From assembly GCA_022419385.1 (NCBI GenBank), contig JAJUBI010000006.1, forward strand, positions 3,472,001 through 3,536,000: DNA of 64,000 nucleotides, read 5' to 3'. The position numbers and the translations under genes were made by a program. Position 1 is the first letter of the stretch. Each line of letters begins with the position of its first letter. Shown in pieces: positions 1 through 9,315 of the stretch. The notes below the pieces were generated by a model, which searched no databases, had not been told where the DNA came from, and was given only the letters and a program-made list of their open reading frames with translations. The DNA is from Paraconiothyrium sp. Pb-2020 (taxonomy: Eukaryota > Ascomycota > Dothideomycetes > Pleosporales > Didymosphaeriaceae).

Positions 1-1468
1 TTGATACATTCGTCTTCTGCAGCCAATCATTGTCCGTCATCAGCCTTAGCGAGAAGGCTTCCTCGTGAATGATCAGCCGCAACCGGAATTGCTTTTCGAT
101 CGCACCTAAAGTGAAGTCACGCTGGCAATACAATTCAACCTTTGTCTCGCAGCCAGATTCCGGGCACTGCAAGGCAGCGGACGGCAAGGTTTCAAGACAT
201 CCAAAGTTTCGACCATACAGGTCGAGGTTGATTCGCTCCTGAATGACAGTGTACACGAACGCGCTGCTAGATCGCAAGTGGGGACAGATGTACTCATCAG
301 CTCGAACGAGCGCTTCCCTTGCCCATTCAGCTTCTTTTGTCTGATTTTGCTCTTCCTCAGGATTATGCTTCGATGTCACGTTATTGATATCAAGAGCGAC
401 GGTATGGTCAAACGTATCGTCAGTCGGTACCTTCGGGTTGTTGAGGCCGCCTCGTTCTGCGTCGCTAGTCTTGAGTTCAGTTGTGCGAACTAAGGTGACT
501 TCTTCTTTTGAGACCTGACCTCGATATGTCCTAGATTGTCCGATTACCAGGTAACGACCGCAGTCTGGCTCTAAGCATAGAGATAGACGTTCCGAAGTAG
601 TTCGATTGACCGCCGATCGAATGGCCAGCTTGCGCCGCAGCATGAAGATCTCCTGAAAGCTCAAGCTACGATGTGGACAGACGTACATCGCTGCCGTGAA
701 AGCCTTGCATACGCGCTGGGAAGCCCCTTTTGCGTATGCTGTCGTATCGAAATCGGATGCGGGATGCCTGTCCCAGCAGAAACTGCACAGGAGACCCCGC
801 GGTACAGCCCCTTGTGCCAAACACTGTGATTCCTGGATCGCTTGCTTCAGGAAGCAGTCCATGTGTACCCTCTGCAAGAATTCATCGCACGAATCTTGCG
901 CTCTATTGGCCAGTCTATCTCGAAGGGAAAGACTACCGTCGACAAGGTCCCTATGGGAGTGACATGCAGCTCGGAAGCTCAATAAGTCAGCATCGTCCTC
1001 GATCATCTCCGCGACGTTCAAGATCAACTCTGCTGGGATTTGAATTTGCAGGAAGCCAGACGTTGTGTTCCGATCCGCGATAGCGGAGCTCTTGGTTCGA
1101 GGATTGGTAGGGGCTATGTCCAGACCACCTTCAAGTAGGTGCGAAGGACGATAATCTGAAATGAGACCAGTACAGAACTTGCTAGCAAGATGATGACGCA
1201 CAAGCTGCTGACGATAACGCAGGTAGCCAGCAGAAGTAGAAATATCCGCGCAAACGAGCAAAGTCAACTCATTGGGAGTCGACGGTGGCAGGGAGCTTGC
1301 CAGGGTCCAGTTTCTGTCGATGAGCCTTTTGTGTACGCGGGCGGCAGCTTGCTTGAAGGTCCCTTCTTTATAATCTTTGTACTGCAATGCGAGATGGTTG
1401 TTGAGTTCTTCCCTCCTCTTCGACGGCACGGGGTACGCCGCAGCGGCCTGCAAGTTCCTGCGCGCCAT
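1..1468 (-). CDS. F-box-type protein with Cys/His motifs, 3' end cut by window edge
   Basis: A single open frame of 489 codons runs from ATG at 1468-1466 leftward to base 1 without a stop, so the C-terminus lies outside the window. Residues about 140-178 read as an F-box (LQIQIPAELILNVAEMIEDD, then a conserved LLSFRAAC stretch), which in known proteins recruits substrates to SCF ubiquitin ligases through Skp1. Downstream are spaced Cys/His motifs: LLCSFCWDRH (near residue 229), YVCPHRSL, YICPHLRS and CPESGCE. The same order of motifs occurs in the protein at 3622-4911, so the two are probably paralogues. The N-terminal 140 residues look unrelated to anything I know. An in-frame TGA lies just upstream of the chosen ATG, which supports the start. 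The F-box call is by pattern; any substrate is unknown. Confidence 0.7.
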   Translation of the reverse strand, partial: MARRNLQAAAAYPVPSKRREELNNHLALQYKDYKEGTFKQAAARVHKRLIDRNWTLASSLPPSTPNELTLLVCADISTSAGYLRYRQQLVRHHLASKFCTGLISDYRPSHLLEGGLDIAPTNPRTKSSAIADRNTTSGFLQIQIPAELILNVAEMIEDDADLLSFRAACHSHRDLVDGSLSLRDRLANRAQDSCDEFLQRVHMDCFLKQAIQESQCLAQGAVPRGLLCSFCWDRHPASDFDTTAYAKGASQRVCKAFTAAMYVCPHRSLSFQEIFMLRRKLAIRSAVNRTTSERLSLCLEPDCGRYLVIGQSRTYRGQVSKEEVTLVRTTELKTSDAERGGLNNPKVPTDDTFDHTVALDINNVTSKHNPEEEQNQTKEAEWAREALVRADEYICPHLRSSSAFVYTVIQERINLDLYGRNFGCLETLPSAALQCPESGCETKVELYCQRDFTLGAIEKQFRLRLIIHEEAFSLRLMTDNDWLQKTNVS

Positions 1469-2308
1469 GCTTGAGGTGGGTCAGCAATGGTGGTTGAGTC
1501 AAGCGATGGAGGGTGTTCAGGGGGCGCCTTCCGCGCTGTGAGGGGGCGTCAGGAAGTGACACGCACAGACCATGAAGTTTCTTGATACCGCGCCTTTCCC
1601 AATAACCATTGGCGTAGCACGGACCTTCGGTGCAGCTGTCAGGCGGTAGCTGTCACGTGTATACAGTATTGCCCAGGTGCTGCAAGAAATAGTTTTGCGG
1701 GGCAATTATTTAAGTATGTCTCCACTCTTTACATCTTGCCGGGAAGAGAAGTTAGAGTACCATGGGCATTCTTAGGCGACTCGGAGTATACGCTCAATCA
1801 CATACTGGAAACATGTAATGGCTAGCCCCCGATTCATCGAGCTACGTAGAACTACAAACGGTTGGCGTATAGGACCTCGTCAGGCAACATGAAACGAGAA
1901 GGTCATATATAGCATCGGAAACACATCGCCAATGAGCATTCACAATTGATCGATAGTTGATCGGTTGGTTAGCGTATGCTTTGAAATTAGTGATTACGCC
2001 CCGCAGCCATGGTAGGTACCCAGAGGTATTCAGGGTTAATTAGACCAACCAGAATCGACGACGGATAGGTCGGAAAGCTTAAAGTAACATCGAGGCTTCC
2101 GACAAAAACCATAAATCAAAGGTGAAGTCACCTTCATTGGTGCAATCGCGATCAAATGGAACGCCTCGAGCGTCATATGACGGTCGCCTTGCCGCTAACG
2201 CATAAGCCGTGCCGCATAAGTTCAGCTGTGCCGTACAGCTTTAGTTTACCCAAATAGGGTCCCCTCCTCGGTTGCGTTCAACAAATACACCATAGATAGA
2301 CCTGCCAA
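1469..2308. other. intergenic region, divergent promoters
   Basis: The 840 bases between two divergently transcribed genes (the F-box-type gene leftward, the hydrolase rightward) contain only short random frames. A run of AT-richer sequence precedes the hydrolase start. I see no RNA gene or repeat. Confidence 0.5.
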
Positions 2309-3325
2309 ATGGCGGCTTCATCAACTCTTCAATACACTCCGCTTACAGAACGAGCTCACCGGGCAATCTCTTCCGCCATTCCAAACGATGCACTTGTTGA
2401 GGAACGCGTCAAACAGTTCTCCGAAGTTGCACCAAGGGCGCTCGATAAGGATGGAGATGCCGAGGTCCTCGAAGGTGTTGAATTCATGCACCACGTCACC
2501 ACCGCTCCAGGCGATTACGAGATCATGAAGTGGCACTATGTGACTGCGGGCTCTCACTCGACCGAAACCATTGTCTTCTTACACGGCATCCCGGACTCCT
2601 GGTTTCAATGGCACTATCAGATGGCAAAACTTTCTCAATCGTACTACTGCGTCTCGGTCGACCTCAAAGGATACGGGCAATCTGAGAAAGCGGTGGGGAC
2701 GTACTTGCACGAGGATGTCGCAGAGCAGCTATATGCCTTGCTCACGCAAATCGGATTGAGTCAATTCAATCTAGTCACTCATGACCGAGGTACCGTGCAG
2801 GCGGACTTCATCGTCGCGAAGCATCCGGAAAGTGTCCTGAGGTACGGTCGTGGCGAACAACACCTGTGGCATTTCAACCCCACGCTTTCTCCGCAAGTTC
2901 CGATTTTCCAAGACGCGCCTTACTCGGGAATCATGAATGATCCGAAGCGATTTGTCATTTGGACATATACTTTTGTCGCGGGATCTTTCCCTCCAGATGA
3001 TATCATGGCTCGCGTCATACAAGAATTTTCGTACGATGGAGTTACGAAAGCAGTGCCTCGATACTTCAATAGCAGTAGTTTTCGACAGGAATGGATCAAG
3101 AGAAGAGAACTTATTCCGCAGTGGAAGTGTCCTGTACTCATCTTGGAAGGGAAGGAAAGTCGAAGCCAGCCATTTGAATTTTATGACGCTAAGGACGTCA
3201 ATGATTGGCTAAGTAGCGCGAAGAAGACTGGCGTGAGGTTTGTGGAAGGGGGACATTTTTGGAGTTTGGAGAGCCCTGAGGATACTTATCAAGCGATCTT
3301 GCAGTTGTTGGAGATGAAAATCTAA
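2309..3325 (+). CDS. alpha/beta hydrolase, epoxide hydrolase/haloalkane dehalogenase-like
   Basis: An intronless 338-aa protein with the alpha/beta hydrolase fold. The oxyanion motif HGIPDSW lies at residues 92-98 and GYGQSEK at 121-127. The nucleophile elbow is THDRG with Asp159, and the catalytic His is in EGGHFW (His316). An Asp nucleophile in an H-D-x-G elbow is the mark of epoxide hydrolases and haloalkane dehalogenases, which form an ester intermediate, rather than Ser esterases. The third acid is probably Glu290 or Asp293. There is no signal peptide, so it is likely cytosolic. The usual GHDWGG is altered to THDRGT, so the true substrate may differ. It sits between two F-box-type genes with no evident pathway partner. 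Confidence 0.8.
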   Translation: MAASSTLQYTPLTERAHRAISSAIPNDALVEERVKQFSEVAPRALDKDGDAEVLEGVEFMHHVTTAPGDYEIMKWHYVTAGSHSTETIVFLHGIPDSWFQWHYQMAKLSQSYYCVSVDLKGYGQSEKAVGTYLHEDVAEQLYALLTQIGLSQFNLVTHDRGTVQADFIVAKHPESVLRYGRGEQHLWHFNPTLSPQVPIFQDAPYSGIMNDPKRFVIWTYTFVAGSFPPDDIMARVIQEFSYDGVTKAVPRYFNSSSFRQEWIKRRELIPQWKCPVLILEGKESRSQPFEFYDAKDVNDWLSSAKKTGVRFVEGGHFWSLESPEDTYQAILQLLEMKI

Positions 3326-3621
3326 CAGTGGCAGTTATTAAGAGGAGTAATCCGGAGAAGAATCTGTACCTAGATTTCGTGGAGGCGGTTTTCTACTTCA
3401 CTTTCACCCCAATGACATATGTGTGCAGTCATTTCGGAACTGCAGGGGCCCATATGAGGTGGTGGATAACTCTGACACGTGCACATCAGTCTTGGCTTCA
3501 CTCTCTTTCGCATGTGTATTAAGTTCCGACTCTGCTAGCCCACACGGATCCCACACACCTTTGTACTCGAGCTCAACCAACGAACAGTACCTTCACCCCG
3601 AGAGCGTCTTCCGGTTACGAA

Positions 3622-4911
3622 ATGGCCATGACAACGAGCGACATACTCCAATTGGCAACTTGCTGGAGCTATGTTTCGCCTGTACGAGGGACCCCCGAAG
3701 GCTACTTCTACCATATCCGCAGCCTAGTCCAGCGGCCTAATAATTGGGCAAATCTTGGGCGCAACTCTTGGGAGGTCGGAATTCCAGCTCGGTCCTATGC
3801 ACCGGATCCGGATTTCCTTCCAACGATCGATAGCGGCAGCGACACCCACACCCGCGCGGATATCGCCGAAGCCGAGAATGCTGGCTCCCCGATCCTCAAG
3901 CTTCCCAAAGAACTTTTCATGGACATTGCTGAGTTTTTGGAGCTTACGGACCTCATGAGCTTCCAAAGCACCTGTCGCCAGATCGCGAGGCAGGTTGACA
4001 GCTCCGTCAAAGCAGGAAAGAGTGTCTTAACGAACGGTACGACCGGCGACGAGCGAAACGAGCGAATCTCGCAACAGTACAATCAGTACTTCTGGAGGTT
4101 GAGGAAAGATCGCTTCACCGAGCTTGCTGCGCTTGAAAAGACTAGCGATGTGTTGGCGAAGGAGAGATTACTCTGTGTATGGTGTACAGACTTCCACGCA
4201 GCTACCGAGTTTCATCAAGACCAGGTCCCCATGAATGCCCACGAGCGTATGTGCATTGGCGCCACTGCCTCCCTCTACATCTGCCGACATAAAAGCTTGA
4301 GGTTTCATGATCTCCTCGACATCAAAGCGGCCTGCAAAGCGGATCGGCGCAGTAGTAGTACACTGCTCTGCACTGAACAGACATGCCTGAACGCACGCAT
4401 TTGGTACAGCCGACGGTCTGCTACTTGTATTCTAAAAACAGACCACCGATTGCCCGTTGCAGAGACACGACTTGTCGTCGAGGGCTTCTCGGACATAGGA
4501 TCAGTATTGCATCCGCGCAAGAGGATCAACGAGGTGGAGAATTGGTCGTCTCCTTCCATTCAACGAGGTCTCATCAATCTTGACGCGTATCTCTGCCCTC
4601 ATTTACGTACCTCCGGCATAGTGTGCTACGATCTACTCTTAGCCAGCATATACCAAGATGGCACATACGCCCCTGGGCGAGTCCTGCGCGAGGGGGATGC
4701 TTATTGGCCCATGCGTGTGCCGGCTGTCCCCACTACTTTCGTCGAATGTGAGGCCGACAAAGAATGCGGAGCACTGTTCTATGTTGAGGCTTACAAATTA
4801 CTACCTGCAGATAGACTCAAGGTATATCTGCATGTGACGAGGTGTTTGATGGTCGACACTGTAGGGAGTCGGCGATGGTTGGCGATGACAAAGGTGAGTG
4901 AGTCCATCTAA
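3622..4911 (+). CDS. F-box-type protein with Cys/His motifs
   Basis: An intronless 429-aa protein. The F-box lies at residues about 91-130 (ILKLPKELFMDIAEFLELTD followed by LMSFQSTCRQIA). After a polar linker come LLCVWCTDFH (Cys185, Cys188, His192), YICRHKSLRF, YLCPHLRTSG and a CEADKEC pair. These motifs line up in order with those of the partial gene at 1-1468, suggesting a shared C-terminal zinc-binding or Cys-stabilised domain. F-box proteins act as SCF adaptors; the target here is unknown. A second in-frame ATG follows at codon 3, and either may be used. There is no signal peptide or membrane segment. The F-box call is fairly strong; the function of the C-terminal part is not recognised. 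Confidence 0.75.
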   Translation: MAMTTSDILQLATCWSYVSPVRGTPEGYFYHIRSLVQRPNNWANLGRNSWEVGIPARSYAPDPDFLPTIDSGSDTHTRADIAEAENAGSPILKLPKELFMDIAEFLELTDLMSFQSTCRQIARQVDSSVKAGKSVLTNGTTGDERNERISQQYNQYFWRLRKDRFTELAALEKTSDVLAKERLLCVWCTDFHAATEFHQDQVPMNAHERMCIGATASLYICRHKSLRFHDLLDIKAACKADRRSSSTLLCTEQTCLNARIWYSRRSATCILKTDHRLPVAETRLVVEGFSDIGSVLHPRKRINEVENWSSPSIQRGLINLDAYLCPHLRTSGIVCYDLLLASIYQDGTYAPGRVLREGDAYWPMRVPAVPTTFVECEADKECGALFYVEAYKLLPADRLKVYLHVTRCLMVDTVGSRRWLAMTKVSESI

Positions 4912-5322
4912 CGAGTGACGAGTGGACTAACGCGAGGAAGCAGCCAGCAGGACTTCTGTAGAGATAAGCATAAAGAGGCTAAAACGGACAATTCCGTATG
5001 ATAGGTTTTTCGAAAGCGGGAAATGAAAGGGTTGTGACAAAGCGTATGGGTGTCTTTGAGGTCTGCGATTCAGACAGATAAGAGAAAGAATTGTGCTCTT
5101 GTTTAAGAAAGAAATAAAGTGACATCTTGGCTGATGGCCGCCTGTTCCAAGCCCAACCCTAACACCTGAACTAATTTGCCACTTTTGCAAACGAAAGGTG
5201 ATGGCATTCTTAGCCGCATTTCGCCAAAGCATGATGAAGAAGACCACCACCGTCATCGCCCATTAAGGTGCCGGATCTGCATCCTCTTACCGCCTTAAAG
5301 GAAAGTCCGCCAATAAAACTTA
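4912..5322. other. intergenic, between convergent genes
   Basis: The 411 bases between the stop codons of two converging genes probably hold both 3' UTRs. Frames here are short and show no protein-like composition. Confidence 0.5.
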
Positions 5323-6500
5323 CTACTTGACTGAGTGATAACGACTCTCCAACACCTTCGGATCGAAGTACTTCCCCGTCTTCTTCTCCAACGCATTCGC
5401 CACCGTGCCCCAGAACTCCTGCTCCACAGTCGCGACCGCCTCCATCATCAGCCCAGTCATGTCGCTACGCTCGAGTATCTTGGCTTGCTCGCTCAGTGTG
5501 TCGGCGCACGGGTGGCGCAAATTATCAGCGAGATCTTGGGCGGCATGCTCATGATCGCGGACGCGCTTGTGGCCTCCACCTGCGCCGTACTTGTGGTCTG
5601 TGGGGTTGTTGACGGCGCCGGGGAGCTGGGCGGCTGGGTGGGATTCGGGCTTGCGGAGGTACATGTCTGTTCAATTCCTCCTTTAGTGCTTATTTTGACA
5701 TTGTATGTTTGGTACAATGGTGGAGTGTATACTTACAATCCCGAGGACTGAACCCAATCTCGCCCTGCGCAGCTGCAATGCGAGGCGCATTCCGCACAAA
5801 GCGCGAGTACACTGCCGCCGATGTCCAGGTCTGGGGCTCGCCACGCTTCAAGCGCTCGTTATTAAGATGCGTGACGATCGCCTGCCAGGACATGTGGTGT
5901 TCCGTGCGCATTGTCTTGATGGCCTGATTGTCAGGGTCCTCTTCGACGGTGCGGGTACGGGCACGTATGGTCTTGGGTCCCAGAATCTTCAGATTCTTTT
6001 GGATCTGATTCTTGATGGCACGGGCGCGCTTGAGACCATCGAGGGTCGTGGTATAGGGCGGGGGAGAGGAGCGGTCAACCTCGGACAAGGATGCCATTGC
6101 AGCGTCCAGTAGAGGGTCGTCCTCGGATTCAGGTTCGAACAGTGGGGACTCGCTGCCGCGGAGAGGGGTGGGACTCAGCGCTTTATCTAAACCGCGAATT
6201 AGTAATTGCAAACATATCGGAGTGACATCAGGCGCATGTTTCTTACTCCCATGACTCTGGTGAGAGACGCCATCATCAGTGAACTCGGCACCTTCACCAG
6301 TGGACATCTCATGGTCATGCTCATGCTCAGTGTCCTCAAAGAGGTCGTCCAGGCTATGGGCAAGACGTCCAGCACTATCGCTATGTTCCCTGTAGATAGG
6401 TAAATATTCGCCCAGACAGGGTTCGCAAAGAGCACGAATCGAGGGCGATCAGGACGCGCACTTACCGAAGTTCCGCGGCATTATGCCGTTGAGACGACAT
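5323..6500 (-). CDS. conserved-type hypothetical protein, SANT/HTH-like middle region, four exons
   Basis: Model: complement(join(5323..5666,5737..6186,6247..6389,6466..6500)), 312 aa. All donors are GTAAG; the 60-bp intron 2 has a TTACTAAT branch site. The joins read LREHSDSAG, SHGNKALSP and FSPRDYMYLR. Residues 1-60 are acidic and His-rich. The centre (EEDPDNQAIKTMRTEHHMSW, then VTHLNNERLKRGEPQTWTSA followed by AVYSRFVRNAPRIA) looks like a helix-turn-helix of the Myb/SANT-like sort seen in unnamed fungal proteins. The C-terminus (EFWGTVANALEKKTGKYF) looks helical. A nuclear or DNA-binding role is only an inference. Without splicing only fragments of this gene would be seen. Confidence 0.7.
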
Positions 6501-6951
6501 TGATATACAACGGCGGTATATGTAGATTATGTGTATTGTTGCTGAAGATACGTATTTTTTAGTGATGAAGTTGAGCGTCGAAGAAACAAGCTGGCGAGCA
6601 AAATATAGACGTCAAACAGACGCACGCGCTACGATCGTCACCCCGCGAACCAGCGGTCAACAAGGTTCGAATCAACCCAGCAAACAGTGCCACGAGGCGA
6701 GATAACTTGACTGTATGCCCAATCAGCCGCAGAATTCTGAGCAAGAAACGTAATGACTCCACGATAATGCGGCAAGATGCAAATGCGACGCTTCCTTCGA
6801 ATTGATATCTCTTTACATTTGAAAATATACCACTAATATGCCCCTAAAGCTCCTCATGAGCTGACGTCCATGATCCAAGTCGAACTTGTAACCCTAATTG
6901 GTCGCCGCTCCGCCCAATCTCTTGCTTGCACCCGTTTGAACGAACACTTCG
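6501..6951. other. intergenic
   Basis: Nothing recognisable in these 451 bases. A GGTTCGAATC string near 6664 resembles a tRNA B box, but no acceptor stem or A box accompanies it. Confidence 0.4.
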
Positions 6952-7194
6952 CTACCGACTCATTGCCCACGTGGCCTTAGCTTCCGCCTCCTTTAACTTC
7001 CTCTGACTTTTTTCAGCGGGTGTTTCGGCAGTATGTGATGCGGACGAAGTCGGCTTGGACCGCCACATCGACTTAAGGAGCGACTTCGTCGAGGTCATCG
7101 TTGATGTCGACCTCGTTGATTGTGCGTCGGACTCTGCTATGGTGCTTTTAGAGGACTTATCGGTCATGCTTGTCTGGTTATCTGGTGGTGACAT
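6952..7194 (-). CDS. small Ser/Thr-rich hypothetical protein
   Basis: An 80-aa frame from ATG at 7194. The first half is a Ser/Thr/Asp-rich disordered stretch; the second is basic and helical (SLLKSMWRSKPTSS, EKSQRKLKEAEAKATWAMSR). The composition looks like a real short fungal protein rather than an antisense shadow, since nothing overlaps it, but no domain is recognised and there is no signal peptide or membrane segment. No intron is needed. It could be the last exon of a longer gene. Confidence 0.4.
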   Translation of the reverse strand: MSPPDNQTSMTDKSSKSTIAESDAQSTRSTSTMTSTKSLLKSMWRSKPTSSASHTAETPAEKSQRKLKEAEAKATWAMSR

Positions 7195-9315
7195 CGTTCC
7201 GGAGTGTTTATGTGTCAAGTGGATGGTTGGTTGATGTGTCGTCCGGGTGTCAGCCTAGAGAGGTAGTCGTATACTGCTAGGAGCAGTGCTTGATTTGCGG
7301 AAGATGAGCGGCTCGATCTATAAGGAACAAGAAGTCTGTAGAATAAATGTATGTCGTAGCGTTTTGAGATGAGATTTGAGTACCCGGTAGAGAACGACCA
7401 CGCCCACCCTCTTATACGTCTGGCCAACCTTCCATGAGCCTCGCATCGACTCATGAGCTACCGCGCATATCTGGCTGTTCGTAACTAGTGTCCCATTTGT
7501 CAGATCAAAGACATTGTGAACGCGCGCCCTTCCATCCGGTACAAGGCCCACTTCCCACTTACACACCGCGCCTGTGGACCCTTTACCGGGCGCGCTGCGC
7601 CATCCTCGTTTGACTCAATGCCTATATGGCAACGACAAGGAGAATTTCCAGCCACATGCGGGTCCTTATCCCCGTTTTAAGACATAGCGAACCAAGAAAT
7701 GTTGACCGGAGGTCGGGGCGCAGCGTGTTCGTGAAAGCACGAGGTTTGAGTCAACATAAGCGCCGGACGCTAGCTATTTCGAGGAGGATAAGCGAGTCCA
7801 GTGTGGGTCGCTTTTGTAAGCTGCTCGTATCGCTCGCTTTGCTGCTCGTCATTCATCACGAAAAGTCTGGATGATGCAGTTGACTCATCTTGAAAGCAAT
7901 TAGACCAGTCGATGGATTCGGGTTGGGATTATACAGGCATGGAGTGTGGACGGGAATTGAGCAAAGTTACACTTGCTTGTCACGAAAAAAGAGGACAACG
8001 CGGTAACCATGACTAGCGTGCAGTAATTGGAAGAACTCAAAGGGCGCAGACTAGGAGGCAAGCTTGCTTGGCTTCAATGGTGCCGCCCATCAGGTAAATC
8101 AAGTCTTAATACACGGGATTGCTCTCTAAATGAAAAGCTTCCAATGCATGCGAACAGTGACCCCGTTGATGCGTACTATTAGCAATATAACTGAGAAACC
8201 CCTTTACGAAGACCCCCTTGCCAATTGCTCGTTAAACGAGACCGTCTTGAGTTGAGTTGCTGCACCAAGTTATGGCATCGCTCTGAAGCGTTTGCGCGTC
8301 GAAATTTGGTCTGCCCAACTGGCGCCATCTCATTCCGTTCGCGGACAAACAAGAAAATCCTACATAGAATTGTGGAGTCGACCATCCCGGAGAACCTAAA
8401 AGTAATATAAATCGAGGACGAGACTGCGGAAATTTCAGCACTTCGCAGTGACTCAGTATGGCCTAAGACTGAGGAGTGCCGGAATCACCATCGAGCAACG
8501 ATTAATTGAACATCCGCTCTTGCCCTTTTGAGTTGGTGACGGTGTGTTCAATGTATGTCTGCGCAAGCTAACTGCATAGAAATTCGGTCAGGAAGTCCTG
8601 GTTAGAGTATCACTCTTCAAGGCTGTAGCAGATCTTGAGACGCTATTTTCATGTGAAACTTGTAAGCAATCAACGTTGTTATGCGAAGGTGTGGGAAGCC
8701 GCGAGGTGCTGGAGGGGAAAGTGAGAAAGTACAAGCTGTATCTCGGGGCGCGACAGTTCTCTGCCCTCAAGATCGATGGGACAATTTAAAAGCGATTCCT
8801 TTCAGTGTCGTTATCTTTAATGGAAGTCGGGATATTCCTGACAATGTATTTTATGGTCCCTAGAAAGCATATATCCTGTATGGATAACTAGAATAGCCTT
8901 CCTTCTGCTAGGCACGGTGGCAGTTCGAGAGACAAGTTTCCGTTTGATGTGATCGCTTGGTGACATTAAAAGCTGTACTGACCTAATCCCTGGTGAAGGG
9001 ACCATTCAATGGTCCTCAGATGGAGCAGGAAGAACACACTCTTCTTCAGATGTAAGGTTCAGAAAGAACAAGCTGGCTCCATACCTCGGCTCGCCGCAAC
9101 GAAGCTTGAGTCTGATTCTCAGGGACTTATAACCATATGCAGATACTCCGCAATCAATTATATTCGGTGACTGAGGCGTGGAACGTTTACAAGTGTTGTG
9201 TTGTCCAGACTGATGGAAGGTTAACCCAACCGGGAAACGCGGTGATTCGGCCCTTCCGCGGCAACTAGACCCCGCGGCGAGTCCAGAGTTTCTGAGCAGT
9301 CATGCTACTGCACCT
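7195..9315. other. gene-free region upstream of the Zn2Cys6 regulator
   Basis: About 2.1 kb with only short frames (all under 85 codons) lacking domain character or consistent splice pairs. It presumably includes the promoter and leader of the regulator at 9316. Base composition is near that of the flanks, so there is no sign of repeat-induced mutation. Confidence 0.45.
9248..9258. promoter_or_regulatory. CGG-N5-CCG inverted triplet, candidate Zn2Cys6 binding site
   Basis: CGGCCCTTCCG lies 58 bases before the regulator's ATG and is followed by two CCGCGG-type palindromes. Zn2Cys6 dimers often bind inverted CGG triplets, so autoregulation is possible. A triplet pair this short occurs by chance, so this is only a candidate. 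Confidence 0.25.

Noticed and set aside
6600..6700. tRNA B-box-like GGTTCGAATC
   Set aside because: No matching A box at the right distance and no acceptor or anticodon stem could be folded by eye.
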